Of a stretch of 64,000 bases of DNA, positions 13,372 to 24,865 are shown in pieces. Origin of the DNA: Pilaira anomala (taxonomy: Eukaryota; Mucoromycota; Mucoromycetes; Mucorales; Mucoraceae). The translations under genes and the position numbers were made by a program. The DNA is taken from assembly GCA_025716855.1 (NCBI GenBank), contig JAIXMQ010000017.1, forward strand, positions 186,001 to 250,000, in the 5' to 3' direction. Position 1 is the stretch's first letter; each line of letters starts with the position of its first letter. The notes beneath the pieces are model-generated. The model was not told the DNA's origin. It did not search any database and saw only the letters and a list, made by a program, of their open reading frames with translations.

Positions 13372-14367
13372 TCATGTTGTTGTATTACTAAGATTACTAT
13401 TTTGAATATCAATTAAATTTGATTCTCTCACAATCATCACTTTTTCCATTTCACCGGATGCAAGTGGTAAAGGAACAATATCTTTAATGCCCTCAGAATT
13501 TAAAGTTACAGGCCAAGACATGCAAGCATCTAATTGTGGTACATAAACAGAAAGAACCCAAGTAGTATTTACTGCTGTTGATGAATCGAATATTCTACCC
13601 CCTTTATTACCCTTTTTTTGTTGTACCTTGTATTTTAATAACTCCTGAACTAATCGTGTGGCTATTCCTGCTGTACCATACCATGCTTTTCCCTTTCTCT
13701 CCAGAATTAATTGGTACCGATGAATTGATACGATCGTATCTAAGTTTGCCCTTTGTGAAACTAAAATTGGAATCGTAGTGATCGGAGCCCCTTGAATTTT
13801 GGTTTGACTCCACACTACAATCGGATCATGTTGTGTACCGATACAATAAGCATCCGTAATATCTTGTTGCGTTGCGTTCGTTAATTGAGCTAACCAAGTT
13901 TGAAACCGAAGTGTAGCTAACGTTGTACCGATCCCAAACACTTTTTTACGTGACAATCGTGGAAAATATTCTATCAATGCCTGAACATAAAGATCGACGG
14001 GCTCATTGACTACCAGAAACATGATTTCGTCGTGAATAGGGGTAATCGATGACATGATACCTAAAATCAATCGACGACTACGGATCAACCAAGCTGTATG
14101 TTCTTCACCTTCATATTGTTCCACATCCGCTGTAATAATTACAATGGAGGATTGCCCGGCTTCTTTGAATGTACCAGCTCGGATCACTAGATTTGTTCCT
14201 TCTGCTGCTTCGGCTAAATCAAGTACTTGACCTTGAACTATGTGTGTACTCATATCAACTAATAATATTTCCTCTGCCATATTATCCATGATCAAACCGT
14301 ACGCGATCGTTCCGCCCAATGTACCTGCTCCTATGATCGATATTCGACCTGAATAATTTACAATCAT
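13372..14367 (-). CDS. Lactate/malate dehydrogenase-family pseudoenzyme
   Basis: One uninterrupted exon, 331 residues from the ATG at 14367. The fold is clear: a Rossmann GAGTLGG (13-19), the NAD-ribose acidic residue D38 in ILLVDM, VNEPVD for the usual SNPVD, and GIGTTLATLRF for GxGTxLDSARF. Yet by eye alignment most active-site residues are lost. The loop arginine of the GESR motif is H90, the substrate asparagine is E122, the catalytic aspartate is A151, and the proton-relay histidine of GEHGDS is Q179 in IGTQHDP; an adjacent H180 is shifted by one. Only the substrate-binding arginine (R154) remains. The frame is intact over about 1 kb, so the protein is probably made but unlikely to be a normal dehydrogenase. 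It is divergent from the protease gene by 303 bp. Confidence 0.8.
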   Translation of the reverse strand: MIVNYSGRISIIGAGTLGGTIAYGLIMDNMAEEILLVDMSTHIVQGQVLDLAEAAEGTNLVIRAGTFKEAGQSSIVIITADVEQYEGEEHTAWLIRSRRLILGIMSSITPIHDEIMFLVVNEPVDLYVQALIEYFPRLSRKKVFGIGTTLATLRFQTWLAQLTNATQQDITDAYCIGTQHDPIVVWSQTKIQGAPITTIPILVSQRANLDTIVSIHRYQLILERKGKAWYGTAGIATRLVQELLKYKVQQKKGNKGGRIFDSSTAVNTTWVLSVYVPQLDACMSWPVTLNSEGIKDIVPLPLASGEMEKVMIVRESNLIDIQNSNLSNTTT

Positions 14368-14670
14368 CGCTGGGTTTTTTTTTTTTTTTATTATCACTAA
14401 GAAAAAAAAAAAAATAGGAGGGAGGAAAAATAAAATTTAATCTCGGATAGGAAAATTATTTATTTTATTTGTTTGCATTAATCAATCCTCTCTTACTAAC
14501 CTTATGAATTATGTAAAACTTTTACAGTAAAAAGAATGTAGCGCGTATGTATTCATTCGGTGAAAAGCCTTCCAGTCTGAAAATCGTCGAGGAAGGTTAT
14601 CAACATTAATTATATAAAAAGAGATATACTAAAAGAAAAATAATATATTTGTTAGTTATATACACAAATA

Positions 14671-15536
14671 ATGGTAGGCTTCATTGGATCGTCAGTCATT
14701 GCATTGGCGATATTGGAATTAGTTCAAGGACAAATTAATCATTTTAAGTAAGCTTTTTTTCTTTTTTTTCTCGATTTAGTAATTTTTATAATAAAAATCT
14801 AATTTATATTCTTTATAGTGTTGATTTAGAACAAGCAAATGGTCTTGCCATGAGTACTCCTGGAAGGGTTCAAAGAGCATTAGCAAAATACAATATTGTA
14901 GATGAAAACATTAATGCCAGAGTAAGATCTTCTGCTGGGGCAAGTATCGAACTCGAAAGTGCTTATATTGATGTCGAGGTAAATATTACATATATACCCA
15001 TACACCCCCTTAAAATACTTACAATTTTTTTTTTTTATATATAGTATATTGGTCAAATTGGCATTGGTACACCACCTCAATTGTTTAATATGGATTTTGA
15101 TACTGGTAGCTCTGATATTTGGGTTCCATCTATAGCTTGTGGTGTCAGTTGTGGCTCACAGCATCGTTTCAATCCTAATAAGTCATCTACATTTGAAGCT
15201 GGCAACAATGCCTCATGGGCACTTCGGTATGGTGATGGGTCTAATGTTATTGGTGTCACAGGAAGAGATACAATTCATCTAGGAAACGTCAGTCAACCGA
15301 ACCAAACATTCGGTTTGGTCTCCTATGAAACAGCTCAATTTGCAGTTGACAAATTTTTGGATGGCATCTTTGGACTAGGTTTCCCTCCTTTATCTCTCAC
15401 AAATATCAGTTCTTCGATTGTAGAAGAACTCTATTCCTCTGGCTCCATTCCTGCTCCTATTGTTAGCTTCTATCTTGGTCATAATCGTGATGGTGGAAAG
15501 GGTGAAGTGGTAATGTATTTAACTTTTTTTTTTTAG

Positions 15537-15567
<31 letters not shown>

Positions 15568-16110
15568 ACTTTTAATACGTTTTAGTTATTTGGTGATATC
15601 AATCAAAACTTTTTTGAAGGTGAACTTCGATATATTCCAGTCACTCTCAAAAAATACTGGCAAGTAGATCTTAACAACATTATAGTCGATGGTCAAGAAG
15701 TTGTGAATAAGACATTACCTGCTATTGTTGATACGGGTACCACCTTGCTTATTGTACCTCCTTATATAGCTAAAGCAATTCATTCTGTTATCCCAGGTGC
15801 TGAATATAGTCCCATGTTTGGCTGGCGTATTCCCTGTTCGTTTGCTGGCCAGCCAACAGTAGAAGCCATCACGTTCAAGTTGGGTAATGAAGACTTTCCA
15901 ATCCTATTAACTGATTTTGTACGTGCAAAAACTTCTCCTACCGTAGGTGGTATAAATGCCACTCAAATGTGTTTCTCAGGAGTTGCTCAAGCCAATACAC
16001 CCCTTATTATTTTAGGCGATTCATTTTTACGTGCTTATTATTCCGTTTTTGATTTTGGTAATGCCAGAATTGGTTTGGCTAAATCCAGACCTGGCGCCAT
16101 TGTACAATAA
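14671..16110 (+). CDS. Secreted pepsin-like aspartic protease (rhizopuspepsin family)
   Basis: A predicted 408-residue preproprotein from four exons (14671-14747, 14819-14978, 15045-15509, 15586-16110). The first 20 or so residues are a signal peptide (SSVIALAILELVQG), followed by a propeptide of about 55 residues. The catalytic aspartates are D98 in DFDTGSSD and D283 in VDTGTT; the flap tyrosine is in RYGDGS. The cysteine pair CGVSC near 110 and the later pair (C in IPCSF and MCFSG) fit family A1. It should cleave proteins at acid pH outside the cell or in the vacuole. The length is typical and no breaks are seen. A 40-base A run lies 40 bp after the stop. Confidence 0.93.
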
Positions 16111-16143
16111 ATTGACATTTTCTAATCATTGACGTCTAGAACA

Positions 16144-16187
<44 letters not shown>

Positions 16188-17481
16188 TTGCCATATTTGT
16201 AATTATTCTGTGTGAGATCATATTTAGATAATCATTTAGAAATTTTATCTGACCTTATGTTTTGAAACACCATGATGATGTTATATATATACATTTAAGC
16301 CTTTGTAGCAAAGAATGTAGGATGATTGTTTTTTCTTCTTTGAAAAAAAAACATAGTCTCTCCTTATTTTCATATACGAGTATTAAAAAAAAACTTTTTT
16401 CTCTTTCAACTCTCTTTCTTTTCATATATTATTTTTTTCTAAAATCCTGTACGGTTTCTTTTCTGTCCAGAATGAATAGTATTTCCATATACATTCAAAC
16501 CTTATGATTATTACTTTTCAAACGTTAGAGCAGCAGGTATTTATACATCATGCCGAACAATTATTAAATACATATATCGAGAGCAGGCTTTAAATTATGT
16601 GCTCCAACTCTTAAATCAGCAGCTTTAGCAGTGACTCGAGTTAATAATAAACGCGCAAAATGGGATAAAGAGAGGTAGAATTGGATATTTGAAAGCGGCG
16701 GGGGAAGTATAACTCAGTCAAATGAGTCAAGACTAAGACGTTGAAGACGATTGAGGGCTTCACTTTATTAGATTATTTATGATGAACAAGAAGTGGAAGA
16801 TGTATTGAACGAAGAAGTTGAAGGTGAAGAAGGAGAAGACAAAGATAAAGGTCATGATAGTAACTCATTGGGATACCAGTAGAAGATAAAGTAATTGAAT
16901 ACAAGTATTCTTGTGAGTTATAGTCCATCATTTACAAGAAACTGACAGGCACTTTATTTTATTTCAGTCAGAAAATAGCTGTAATATTACCACTACTACA
17001 TCTACTATATCTACTAGCACGTATACGTCGAAGTAAGAATTTCATACCAGTTTATGTAAGTTCTGGGAAGAAGTCAATTACATTGAACTTGAAGAATCAG
17101 AAAGAAAAAAGCGTATTTATGTATTCATTTCTGATTATTTAAAATGTGTACAGAGTAGCGTTATTCGTTCTTTCTTTTTCAGCTTTTACAGAAAATAAGG
17201 AAACATTTAAATTATTAGTGAATAACTGAAATTGCACTGACACTCCACTGAATACAAGTGAGCATTTTGGAAGAGAAAAAAAAATGATATTCTATATTAA
17301 ACTGATTCAATGTTAAGATACAGAATAAAATCAATCAAAATGATTCAGTGATAAATGTTAAATTATATTTCCAAGATCAATTAGTTCCTGTGAACCTTAA
17401 AATATATATTTTATTGAGTCATGCTGTAAATTGGTAGTGTATCTCCTTTTTATTATTCTTATTTTTATTTTATTTTTTTTT
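16111..17481. other. Intergenic with scattered coding-like remnants
   Basis: No intact gene recognised. Three plus-strand stretches look formerly coding: about 16587-16678 (includes KLCAPTLKSAALAVTRVNNK), about 16769-16882 (acidic, DEQEVEDVLNEEVEGEE, ends TAG), and about 17056-17205 (includes FWEEVNYIELEESERKKRIY). They are in conflicting phases and do not join into one reading frame, so a decayed gene or transposon is the likeliest reading. A 40-base A run sits at about 16147-16185. Confidence 0.4.
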
Positions 17482-18780
17482 TTAGCGACGTTTATTTCCA
17501 CCCTTTTGGGCAGCCTTAATTTTATCACGTACACTTGTTTCACGAACAGGAGCAGGAGCAGCAGCTATCTTTTTACTTTCGGGCTTTGTTGAAACTACTG
17601 TCTTTCCATACTTTCTTAATAACTTTTCTTCGATATCCTCTAAATCCCAAACATGAGGCGTGATCATCACATTTTCCTTTTCAGCTAAAAAGAGTTTGTT
17701 GAAATCCTGTGGCTGACCAGGTTGACCCATACCGGGCATAGCACCTGGCATCATACCAGGCATAGAGCTCATTGCTGTCATATCAACACCAGCAGCTTTT
17801 TTTTTTTATAATAATTAAAAAAAAAAAAATGAAATAGTCCATGTTTTTTTTTTCATCACTTACCATTATTATCACCTAAAATTAAAGAAAAGACACTACC
17901 GAGACCAAACAAATTAAGGAAATACCAAGAAAGAGAAGAAACCCAAGTAACATCCATATCGCGCGTATCAACACCACTTTGTAACATTTGCTTAAAACGA
18001 GGTGTCAAAGGGAAAGGAAGCTTAACTAATAAAAAAAAAAAGCAATTATTATTCACTTGCAAAAAAAAAAAAAAAAAAAAATAAAAAAAAAAAAGAACTT
18101 ACTAACTACAAATCCTTGGAAAAAGAAATTAATCCAACCCATAATAACCATTTGAGGTACCATATTCATCAGCTGTTTCTTCATTCCTTCCATCATGCCT
18201 TCCATCATATCGGGATCTGTCATTGGATTAGTAGGAGCTGCACCTTGTTTGTTGGCATCAGGGTTCTTTAAATATATGCCTTTTTCAAAGGCATCGGCTA
18301 AATAGGCTTTACGAGCTGCAAAGGCATGTTGAGGAATATTATTACCCACTGTTCTTAATCGCATACCACGTAATAAAGCTTTCCTATGCTTGCCAAAAAA
18401 AATACTGATGAGTACAAGGTTAAATAGATACACACACACACACACACACACTTACGATTCCCGAATGGCTTTTAATTGTGGAGCTTTAGGTGCACCTGTA
18501 ATCAGCATAGTAATATGATGACGAAGTACACCAACTAATACCATGACAATCATGATGGGTATAAGAACCCAATCACGAATGGCTTCATTTTTTTAAAAAA
18601 AAAAAATAAAAGAGAAATGATTAATAACTTAGGTTTCGTGTTTTATCTCTGGTTTTATTATTGTTATTTTACCAGGATCAAGAATCATGCGTTGTCTTTA
18701 ATAAGTTTTTTATTAGTTTTTTTTTTTATTATTATTATTGAATAAAACTGTTTATGATAAAGAACTTACGAATCTGCCAT
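17482..18780 (-). CDS. EMC3: ER membrane protein complex subunit 3 (EMC3)
   Basis: A predicted 312-residue protein from six exons (18780-18770, 18695-18673, 18582-18456, 18404-18103, 18025-17864, 17795-17482). EMC3 is a core subunit of the ER insertase for tail-anchored and multipass proteins and is related to YidC/Oxa1. Matching blocks are [13 protein letters not shown] at the N-terminus, [13 protein letters not shown], the membrane stretch with [25 protein letters not shown], and [15 protein letters not shown]. The C-terminus is long and basic with a P/G/M-rich linker. Exon 1 has only 11 nt and exon 2 only 23. The acceptor of exon 4 is placed at CAG before 18404, because the better-looking AAG site downstream breaks the frame; this adds SIFFG and is the weakest junction. 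Confidence 0.9.
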
Positions 18781-18865
18781 TTTTATTATATAATGTATAA
18801 GAAAAAGGAAAAAGTTAAAAACATGAAATTTGAAGGCAGAAAATATCAAGCAGACAAATGCGGGA

Positions 18866-20713
18866 TTATAACTTTGAAAGTTTAGTGGTTAGGTATTTTG
18901 TCAAACCATAAGGCCCTTCGTGATTCAGGGATTGAAGTTCAAGCTTATAACCAGATCTCATCAATTGATTTATCTCTTCACTACTCTCCAAAATGTGTCA
19001 ATCATCCATATATATGCATACATATCATTATGTCAACTTACATGTAAAACTGGTGACTTTCTGAAGCAAGTTGTTCATGAATATCATCCTCCCAGCCTCT
19101 ATCTCTTAATTGAGAAGCGCCAGGCGATTCGTCCAAACTAAAAGTGCGGACCATGCTTGCTAATTTAGCTTTATCGCGATCTGTCATAGGAATGAGACAA
19201 TCTTTACTGATCTTGAACACGACTCGATCTTGACATGTTAAGCCTATCAGTTCTATGTCCTTTACAGCTAAATTAAGGACATCAAATGCAAATGCCTATA
19301 TATAATTTCTTGTTATGACAAATTGTGCTGATGCATTTAAATAATAAAAAAAAAAACCTCATTATAAGCACACATACTCTAGCACCCCATTTATAAGTAG
19401 CATAAATATCTAGACCATGAGGATCATTGTCCATTAAAGCGTAAATAGGTAGTTTGTAATAATGAATTGAAAAATATTTTACGAATTGCCTGGTTGATAA
19501 ATCTGGGTATCCTTTACCCTATATATAAATGCATTTTTGTTACTGTTTACTATCATGTTTAGCGCATTAAAAAAAAAAAAAATTTGTATATACTTTACAG
19601 TGACCAAGACACAACTTTCTGGTAATGATTGACAGAACCCAATGGATACTAAATAGCGAAATGTAGCCTACACACATCACATATATTATATTAAATACAT
19701 GCATATGAATGAGGTTATAATAAAACATGGTTTGCATTTACTTCTTTTTCAACTACAATCATGCATTTTGCTTTACATTGTACTTGTGATACTTGACTGA
19801 TAGGAGGAATCAATGTGCCCTGCATGAATAAAATACGTAAATACTAGATAATGGCGTGCATGTTTATTCATAGCGTGAGTACCTGCTCGTCATTGCATTC
19901 ATTTTGATTGATAGGTATACTCATGCAATCCAATACTTTATTATTTTTTAATTTGATAATGATTGGTCCAAATATCAACCCTTTAGAGGCTGCGCTCTAA
20001 AAGAAAGAAAGAGTATTATGTGTCGATAAGAATATATTTGTTATTTTTTTTTTTTAAAATAGAGTTCATAACTTGCCACATTTAAAGAAGATCTTGGTAC
20101 ATTATAATGACAAGATATATCATCTACAATCTTTTTTTTTTTTTTTGGTCTAATTTAAAACGATATATATATATATGGGTATCTATAATTTATAAATACT
20201 TACGGCATCTACTACAGACTGAGAATTGAATAAAGGAACATCTCTATAAAACATGTCTCTTTTTGTGACCATAATCCTATATACAATTGCTTCATATATC
20301 ATTTGTAATACTGATATATAGCGTGTTAATGTTTTGACCGTATTTGAAGTGGATAAGGATAAAACTCTTGTTTTCTTATGGCTATTGATTTCACTACTAC
20401 TATTATATTGTTAGTTTAGGATGCTAATACAATTTAGAGGATGTATTTACTTTTGCTGTGAAAGAGGACTTAAGGTACTCTTTCTGATGGTTATAGGTAA
20501 CTTTACAGGTTCACCTAAAGCGATACTAGTAATGAGATTTTCAATTGTATCTTGTATGTCTGACATCAATTCTTGACGTGATCTTGCAACAGTTGAGTTT
20601 TGGGTATTTGTAACAAGCTTCTCTTGAGAGTAATACGATGTAGTATGATCAAGTATATGTGGTTTTGGGAAGCTATTTTCTTGCTCTTCATCGTCTAAAT
20701 AAATATGGGGCAT
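18866..20713 (-). CDS. SPO11: Spo11 meiotic double-strand-break transesterase
   Basis: A predicted 428-residue protein from nine exons (20713-20451, 20399-20204, 20130-20077, 19996-19883, 19819-19742, 19667-19599, 19518-19378, 19295-19042, 18983-18866), all in phase. Spo11, a homologue of topoisomerase VI subunit A, makes the meiotic breaks that start recombination. The catalytic tyrosine is Y139 in KRDMFYRDVPLF. Metal residues are E233 in MIVVEKE and D288/D290 in LMDNDPHG. GKGYPDLSTR and the ending EEINQLMRSGYKLELQSL are also typical. Intron 3 uses a GCAAGT donor; no GT alternative keeps the frame. The N-terminus is polar. All catalytic residues are present, so meiotic competence is suggested. 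It is divergent from the next gene by 204 bp. Confidence 0.95.
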
Positions 20714-20917
20714 TTTTATATCACTGTGAATTTAAGTAAAAGAGAAAAAGAAAAAGAGAGAAATTAGGATGATGGAAAAGTTTAATTTTGTTTTATTTGT
20801 TATCGTAAACATGTGGTCAAAATTATAAATATTTGAATAAAGTGTTTTGCTTTTTTTTTTTCGCTCCCTTTCTTTTTTTTTTGTTTTTGTTTCCTTTTTC
20901 TTATATATATACTTTAT

Positions 20918-21379
20918 ATGGTGTTTATACCTAGTTTTAATGATACAAAAAGCTCTCTTGATTCAACAGGAACAGATGTAGAACGAGTGAATATAGATGT
21001 GAATAATTACAACAATCATAATAGTAATAATAGCGGTAGCAATGGATTTTTGGTGGCGATCGAAGTTATTTTTTCATTACTTGTAGTCTTTATTTTAATA
21101 TTTTGTCTTTACTTTGGTTTTAAAAAGAAGAGACTATTACGAAAACGAAGAGAGGAAATTATTCAAACCGCTATCGAAAGACAGGAACGTCGTATTCAAC
21201 AGATGCAGTGTCAGTCAAGTACGACAGTGACTACCTTAATGTCATGTCCTCTACCTGCTTATTCTCCACCAGATCCAGCAAACCGGCTGACAAGTTCAAC
21301 TGTATCTCGACTCAATCAATTATTACTTGAAAGTCAAATGACAATAAATAGAGGCTTACCAAAATATTCAGAGCAATAA
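20918..21379 (+). CDS. Unknown one-TM protein with two LPxY (PY) motifs
   Basis: One exon, 153 residues. It has an N-rich N-terminal region without a cleaved signal peptide, one membrane helix (residues about 45-68, VIFSLLVVFILIFCLYFG), then a strongly basic juxtamembrane stretch KKKRLLRKRREE, so the C-terminus should be cytosolic by the positive-inside rule. The tail carries LPAYSPPD and, at the very end, LPKYSEQ. Both fit the L/P-P-x-Y motif bound by WW domains of Rsp5/Nedd4 ligases, which suggests a ligase adaptor or a cargo under ubiquitin control. The family is not recognised. A T run of about 30 follows the stop. Confidence 0.65.
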   Translation: MVFIPSFNDTKSSLDSTGTDVERVNIDVNNYNNHNSNNSGSNGFLVAIEVIFSLLVVFILIFCLYFGFKKKRLLRKRREEIIQTAIERQERRIQQMQCQSSTTVTTLMSCPLPAYSPPDPANRLTSSTVSRLNQLLLESQMTINRGLPKYSEQ

Positions 21380-21391
21380 TAATAATAAACA

Positions 21392-21424
<33 letters not shown>

Positions 21425-21511
21425 ATTATCATTATTTAAGGGATTTGCAGTTGTGTAACATATCAATATTGTGTAACTTGGAATTATATAATATTATTTT
21501 TTTATTTTAAT

Positions 21512-22662
21512 TTAACAACAACCACCACTGTTTGAAGAAGCATTAGCAGATGGTAAAGAAGAACCACCTTGAGGGGGTGCCAATTTGACACCATTTGTTT
21601 CACTATTCATGTCAATGTCACCACCCTGAATTTTCTTTTGAATTTCTTCTGCTGTCTGTACAAAGGCCTTTTCTATATTATCAGCTGATTTTGCTGATGT
21701 CTCCAAAAAGAACAAACCATTCTCTTTAGCAAATTGTGCTGCTTCTTCTCTAGAAACTTGCCTGTTCTTTTCCAAATCATTTTTATTACCGATTAATGTA
21801 ATAACAGTATGAGGATTAGCGTGTTGACGAACATCTAATTATCCTTTTTCTTTCAGTACATTATCATCTTAACATACACATATTTATTTACCTTCTAACC
21901 AACCAGATAACTTTTCAAACGTATCTCTTCTTGTAATATCATAAACTAAAATGTACAAGCATATAATTTTTTTTTTTTTTTTAATTTCAGTCAATCTTTT
22001 TGGTACCTGATTTTTTTTTTTTTTTTTTTTTATTTACCTAGTAAAGCACCGGCAGCACCTCTATAATAACTTCTTGTTATAGATCTAAACGATTCTTGTC
22101 CAGCCTAATATGAACGAGCATAAATACATCAAGAATGTGTTCAAGAAATAGATTGATATTACCGTATCCCAAATTTGAAGCTTTATTTGTTGATCGTTAA
22201 CTGTAACAAAACGGGTACCAAAACCGACACTATTTAATACTTTAGTGTTCCACCCCCTTCTTTTTTTTTTTTTTTTGTATAAATAAATAATTATTACCCA
22301 ATAGTTAAGTCATGAGCTGGCATAAATCTTTTGTCTGTAAATTGTAACAAGATGCAAGACTAGATTGGTGGGTTAGTTCCGAGAATGCCTATTGAATAAA
22401 AAAATACCTCGGATTTATTATATTTACCTTTCCAACACCTAATATATATTTTAACACACGAGTTTTTTTTTTTTTTTTTTTTTAGTACAATTTTTTGTAT
22501 TATGCTACACTTTCTTTTATTTATTTTATCTATTTATTTTTTACCAGTATCGCCAATAATAATATACTATGACAATAGTTATCATATAGGGTTAATTATT
22601 GCAAGTATTCGTTTCAAGGATAATAATACCTTTATAATGTAATTGTAGGTATAATCAGACAT
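21512..22662 (-). CDS. Rab2-type small GTPase
   Basis: A predicted 212-residue protein from eight exons (22662-22630, 22566-22545, 22438-22428, 22359-22298, 22229-22163, 22104-22038, 21945-21892, 21834-21512). The P-loop GDTGVGKS is spread over three exons, one of only 11 nt. Other boxes are WDTAGQES, GNKNDL and ETSAKSA, and the C-terminus SGGCC is doubly prenylated in Rabs. The switch region AGQESFRSITRSYYRGAAG and the ending with MNSETNGVKL fit Rab2 best; Rab4/Rab14 are the alternatives. Rab2 works in ER-Golgi and endolysosomal traffic. In the conserved RabF1 motif the acidic residue is replaced by glycine (IGVGF for IGVEF), which is odd in an otherwise intact protein. Confidence 0.9.
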
Positions 22663-22901
22663 GTTTAATGCAGTAATAATAAAGTGAAAAAAATTTAAAT
22701 AGAAAATAAAAAAAAAAAAAAAGAAAGAAGAACACAAGAAAAGTGTGATAAAAAAAAACATCCAAAGATGATGTCACAAAGCTTTGGCGTGAAGGTCCGA
22801 CATAAAATTACGCGTACGTATCTGTCCCTCTTTGCTTTTTTTTTTTTTTTTTTCTCTTTTTTCTCCTTTTATCTAGTAAAGCAGAGTTCCTTCCATCTAT
22901 T

Positions 22902-24084
22902 ATGCCTTCTACTACAACAGTTCAACCTTCCGTTACAGCTCACGTTCACCCACTTGTCTTACTTTCTGCAACCGATCACTATAACCGTGTTGCTAAAGAT
23001 ACAAAGAAACGTGTTATTGGTGTCTTACTCGGTCAAAATAAGGGAAAGACAGTCAATGTTTCCAACAGTTTTGCAGGTAAAATACACAAAGAAAATAGAG
23101 ATAGAAAGAAAGAAAAGAAAGAAAGAAATATTAATCAACTTGTTTAGTTCCTTTTGAGGAAGATGAAAAGGATCCCTCTGTTTGGTTTTTAGATCACAAT
23201 TATGTAGAAGCAATGAATGATATGTTTAAAAAAGTTAATGGTAAAAAGCTTTATATATTTATTTTTGTTTATAATTTACTTATTCTTCAAGTAATATAGC
23301 AAAGGAAAAGTTAATTGGTTGGTATCATAGTGGACCCAAGCTTCGTTCTTCCGATTTAGAAATTAATGAACTCTTCAAGAGATATACACCTAACCCCGTA
23401 CTTGTCATTATTGATGTTAAACCTAATGATGCTGAAATTCCTACGGATGCTTACTTTGCTATTGAAGAAATCAAGGATGTAAGAACCTTTAAAAAAAAAA
23501 AAAGGATGGAAGTGTAAAATATAAAAAAGATAACTAATATAATATAATATTAGGATGGTACAACAACAACAAAGACTTTTATGCATGTTCCATCAGAGAT
23601 TGTTGCAGAAGAGGCAGAAGAAATTGGTGTAGAACATTTATTAAGAGATATTAAGGATAACGCAGTTGGAACATTATCTACTCGTATTACTTCTCAATTA
23701 GGATCACTTGGTGGATTACAAGGTCGTCTTGAAGAAATTCGTGATTATCTTCAAAAAGTTGTTAGTGGTAAATTACCTGTAAACCATCAAATTATTTATA
23801 ATTTGCAAGATATGTTCAATTTGTTACCCAATTTGGAAAACCAAGACATGGTCAATTCATTCAGTACAAAGACCAACGATCAATTATTATTAATCTACTT
23901 GTCAAGTATGATTCGTTCCGTTATTGCTCTTCATAATTTGATTGATAACAAGATTGATAACCTTAAGAGTGAAACTGCTTTAGAGTCTTCTGAAGAAGAA
24001 AAAGAAGTTAAAGAATTAGAACTTGAATCTAACAATGAAAAGACTGAAAAGACCGAAAAGACTGATGATATGCAAATTGACTAA
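22902..24084 (+). CDS. RPN8: 26S proteasome regulatory subunit Rpn8 (PSMD7)
   Basis: A predicted 325-residue protein from four exons (22902-23076, 23148-23240, 23300-23478, 23554-24084). Rpn8 pairs with the deubiquitinase Rpn11 in the 19S lid. The MPN domain begins [15 protein letters not shown] and includes RVIGVLLGQ and [13 protein letters not shown]. The HxH-D metal site of active JAMM enzymes is absent, as expected for Rpn8. [20 protein letters not shown] and LPNHQ-like [20 protein letters not shown] follow. The C-terminal tail is E/K-rich, ending KTDDMQID, as in yeast. It is divergent from Rab2 by 239 bp, with a T/C-rich leader before the start codon. Confidence 0.95.
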
Positions 24085-24865
24085 AAAAAAAAAAAGAGAG
24101 AGAATAAAATAAATATATAGTTGCTAATTACGCAGAAAAAAGGTCGGAATTATTTCTGCATAAAAATAAATTCTTTTTTAACTGTGAGTCGAAATTAAAA
24201 GCACAATAAAAGACCGGCACAGAGCTAAGGCTAAATCAACCTTTCATTAACGCTGGTGAGTATTCATTTTGTATTTGGGAGGCTATTATATAATCGTTCA
24301 TTTCCTGCTTAGGCTGGGTACTCTTGTATAGGACATAAATAGTTTTTGTACAGCAGAAAATTGATAAAATATCCTAAGAATCTGTCAAGAAATAAGTGTT
24401 GTGTAGATATTACATAAATTTTTGACGAATGTCGGATAAATTATATACATTTTGCTTTTGTTGACTTGATTTGATGTTTGTGGCTTTCATGAAAAAGTAA
24501 AAAGCGATAATTAGGTTTTGCCTGTTACTTGGTATATTCCCCAATGCTTATTATTATCCTAAGGTGCTCCCTGTCAAGTTTTTCAATTGAGAAATAGCCA
24601 TGCCCTGATACATTCATAAAATAGTGTCATTTATAACAATAGAAAAACACAAAAAAAATATGGTGGCTTAAAAGTAAAGTTGACTAGCCAGTAAAAGAGA
24701 AGCTAAAAAAAAAATTTTATTAAAAAAATACGCAAAGAAACTGATTGTTGAAGGTTCCCTCCTCTTTCGTATCCACAACTTGTAATGTACAACCTATTTA
24801 CCAATGTCATTTTGTTTTTAAAAGCGGTTGAAAAAAAACTCATACTCTAGTTTTCTAGATTAACA
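24085..24865. other. Intergenic; promoter side of eL30
   Basis: No gene recognised. Composition is more even than in other gaps, with few long homopolymers. It contains the 3' UTR of Rpn8 and, presumably, the promoter of the strongly expressed eL30 gene. Confidence 0.4.
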
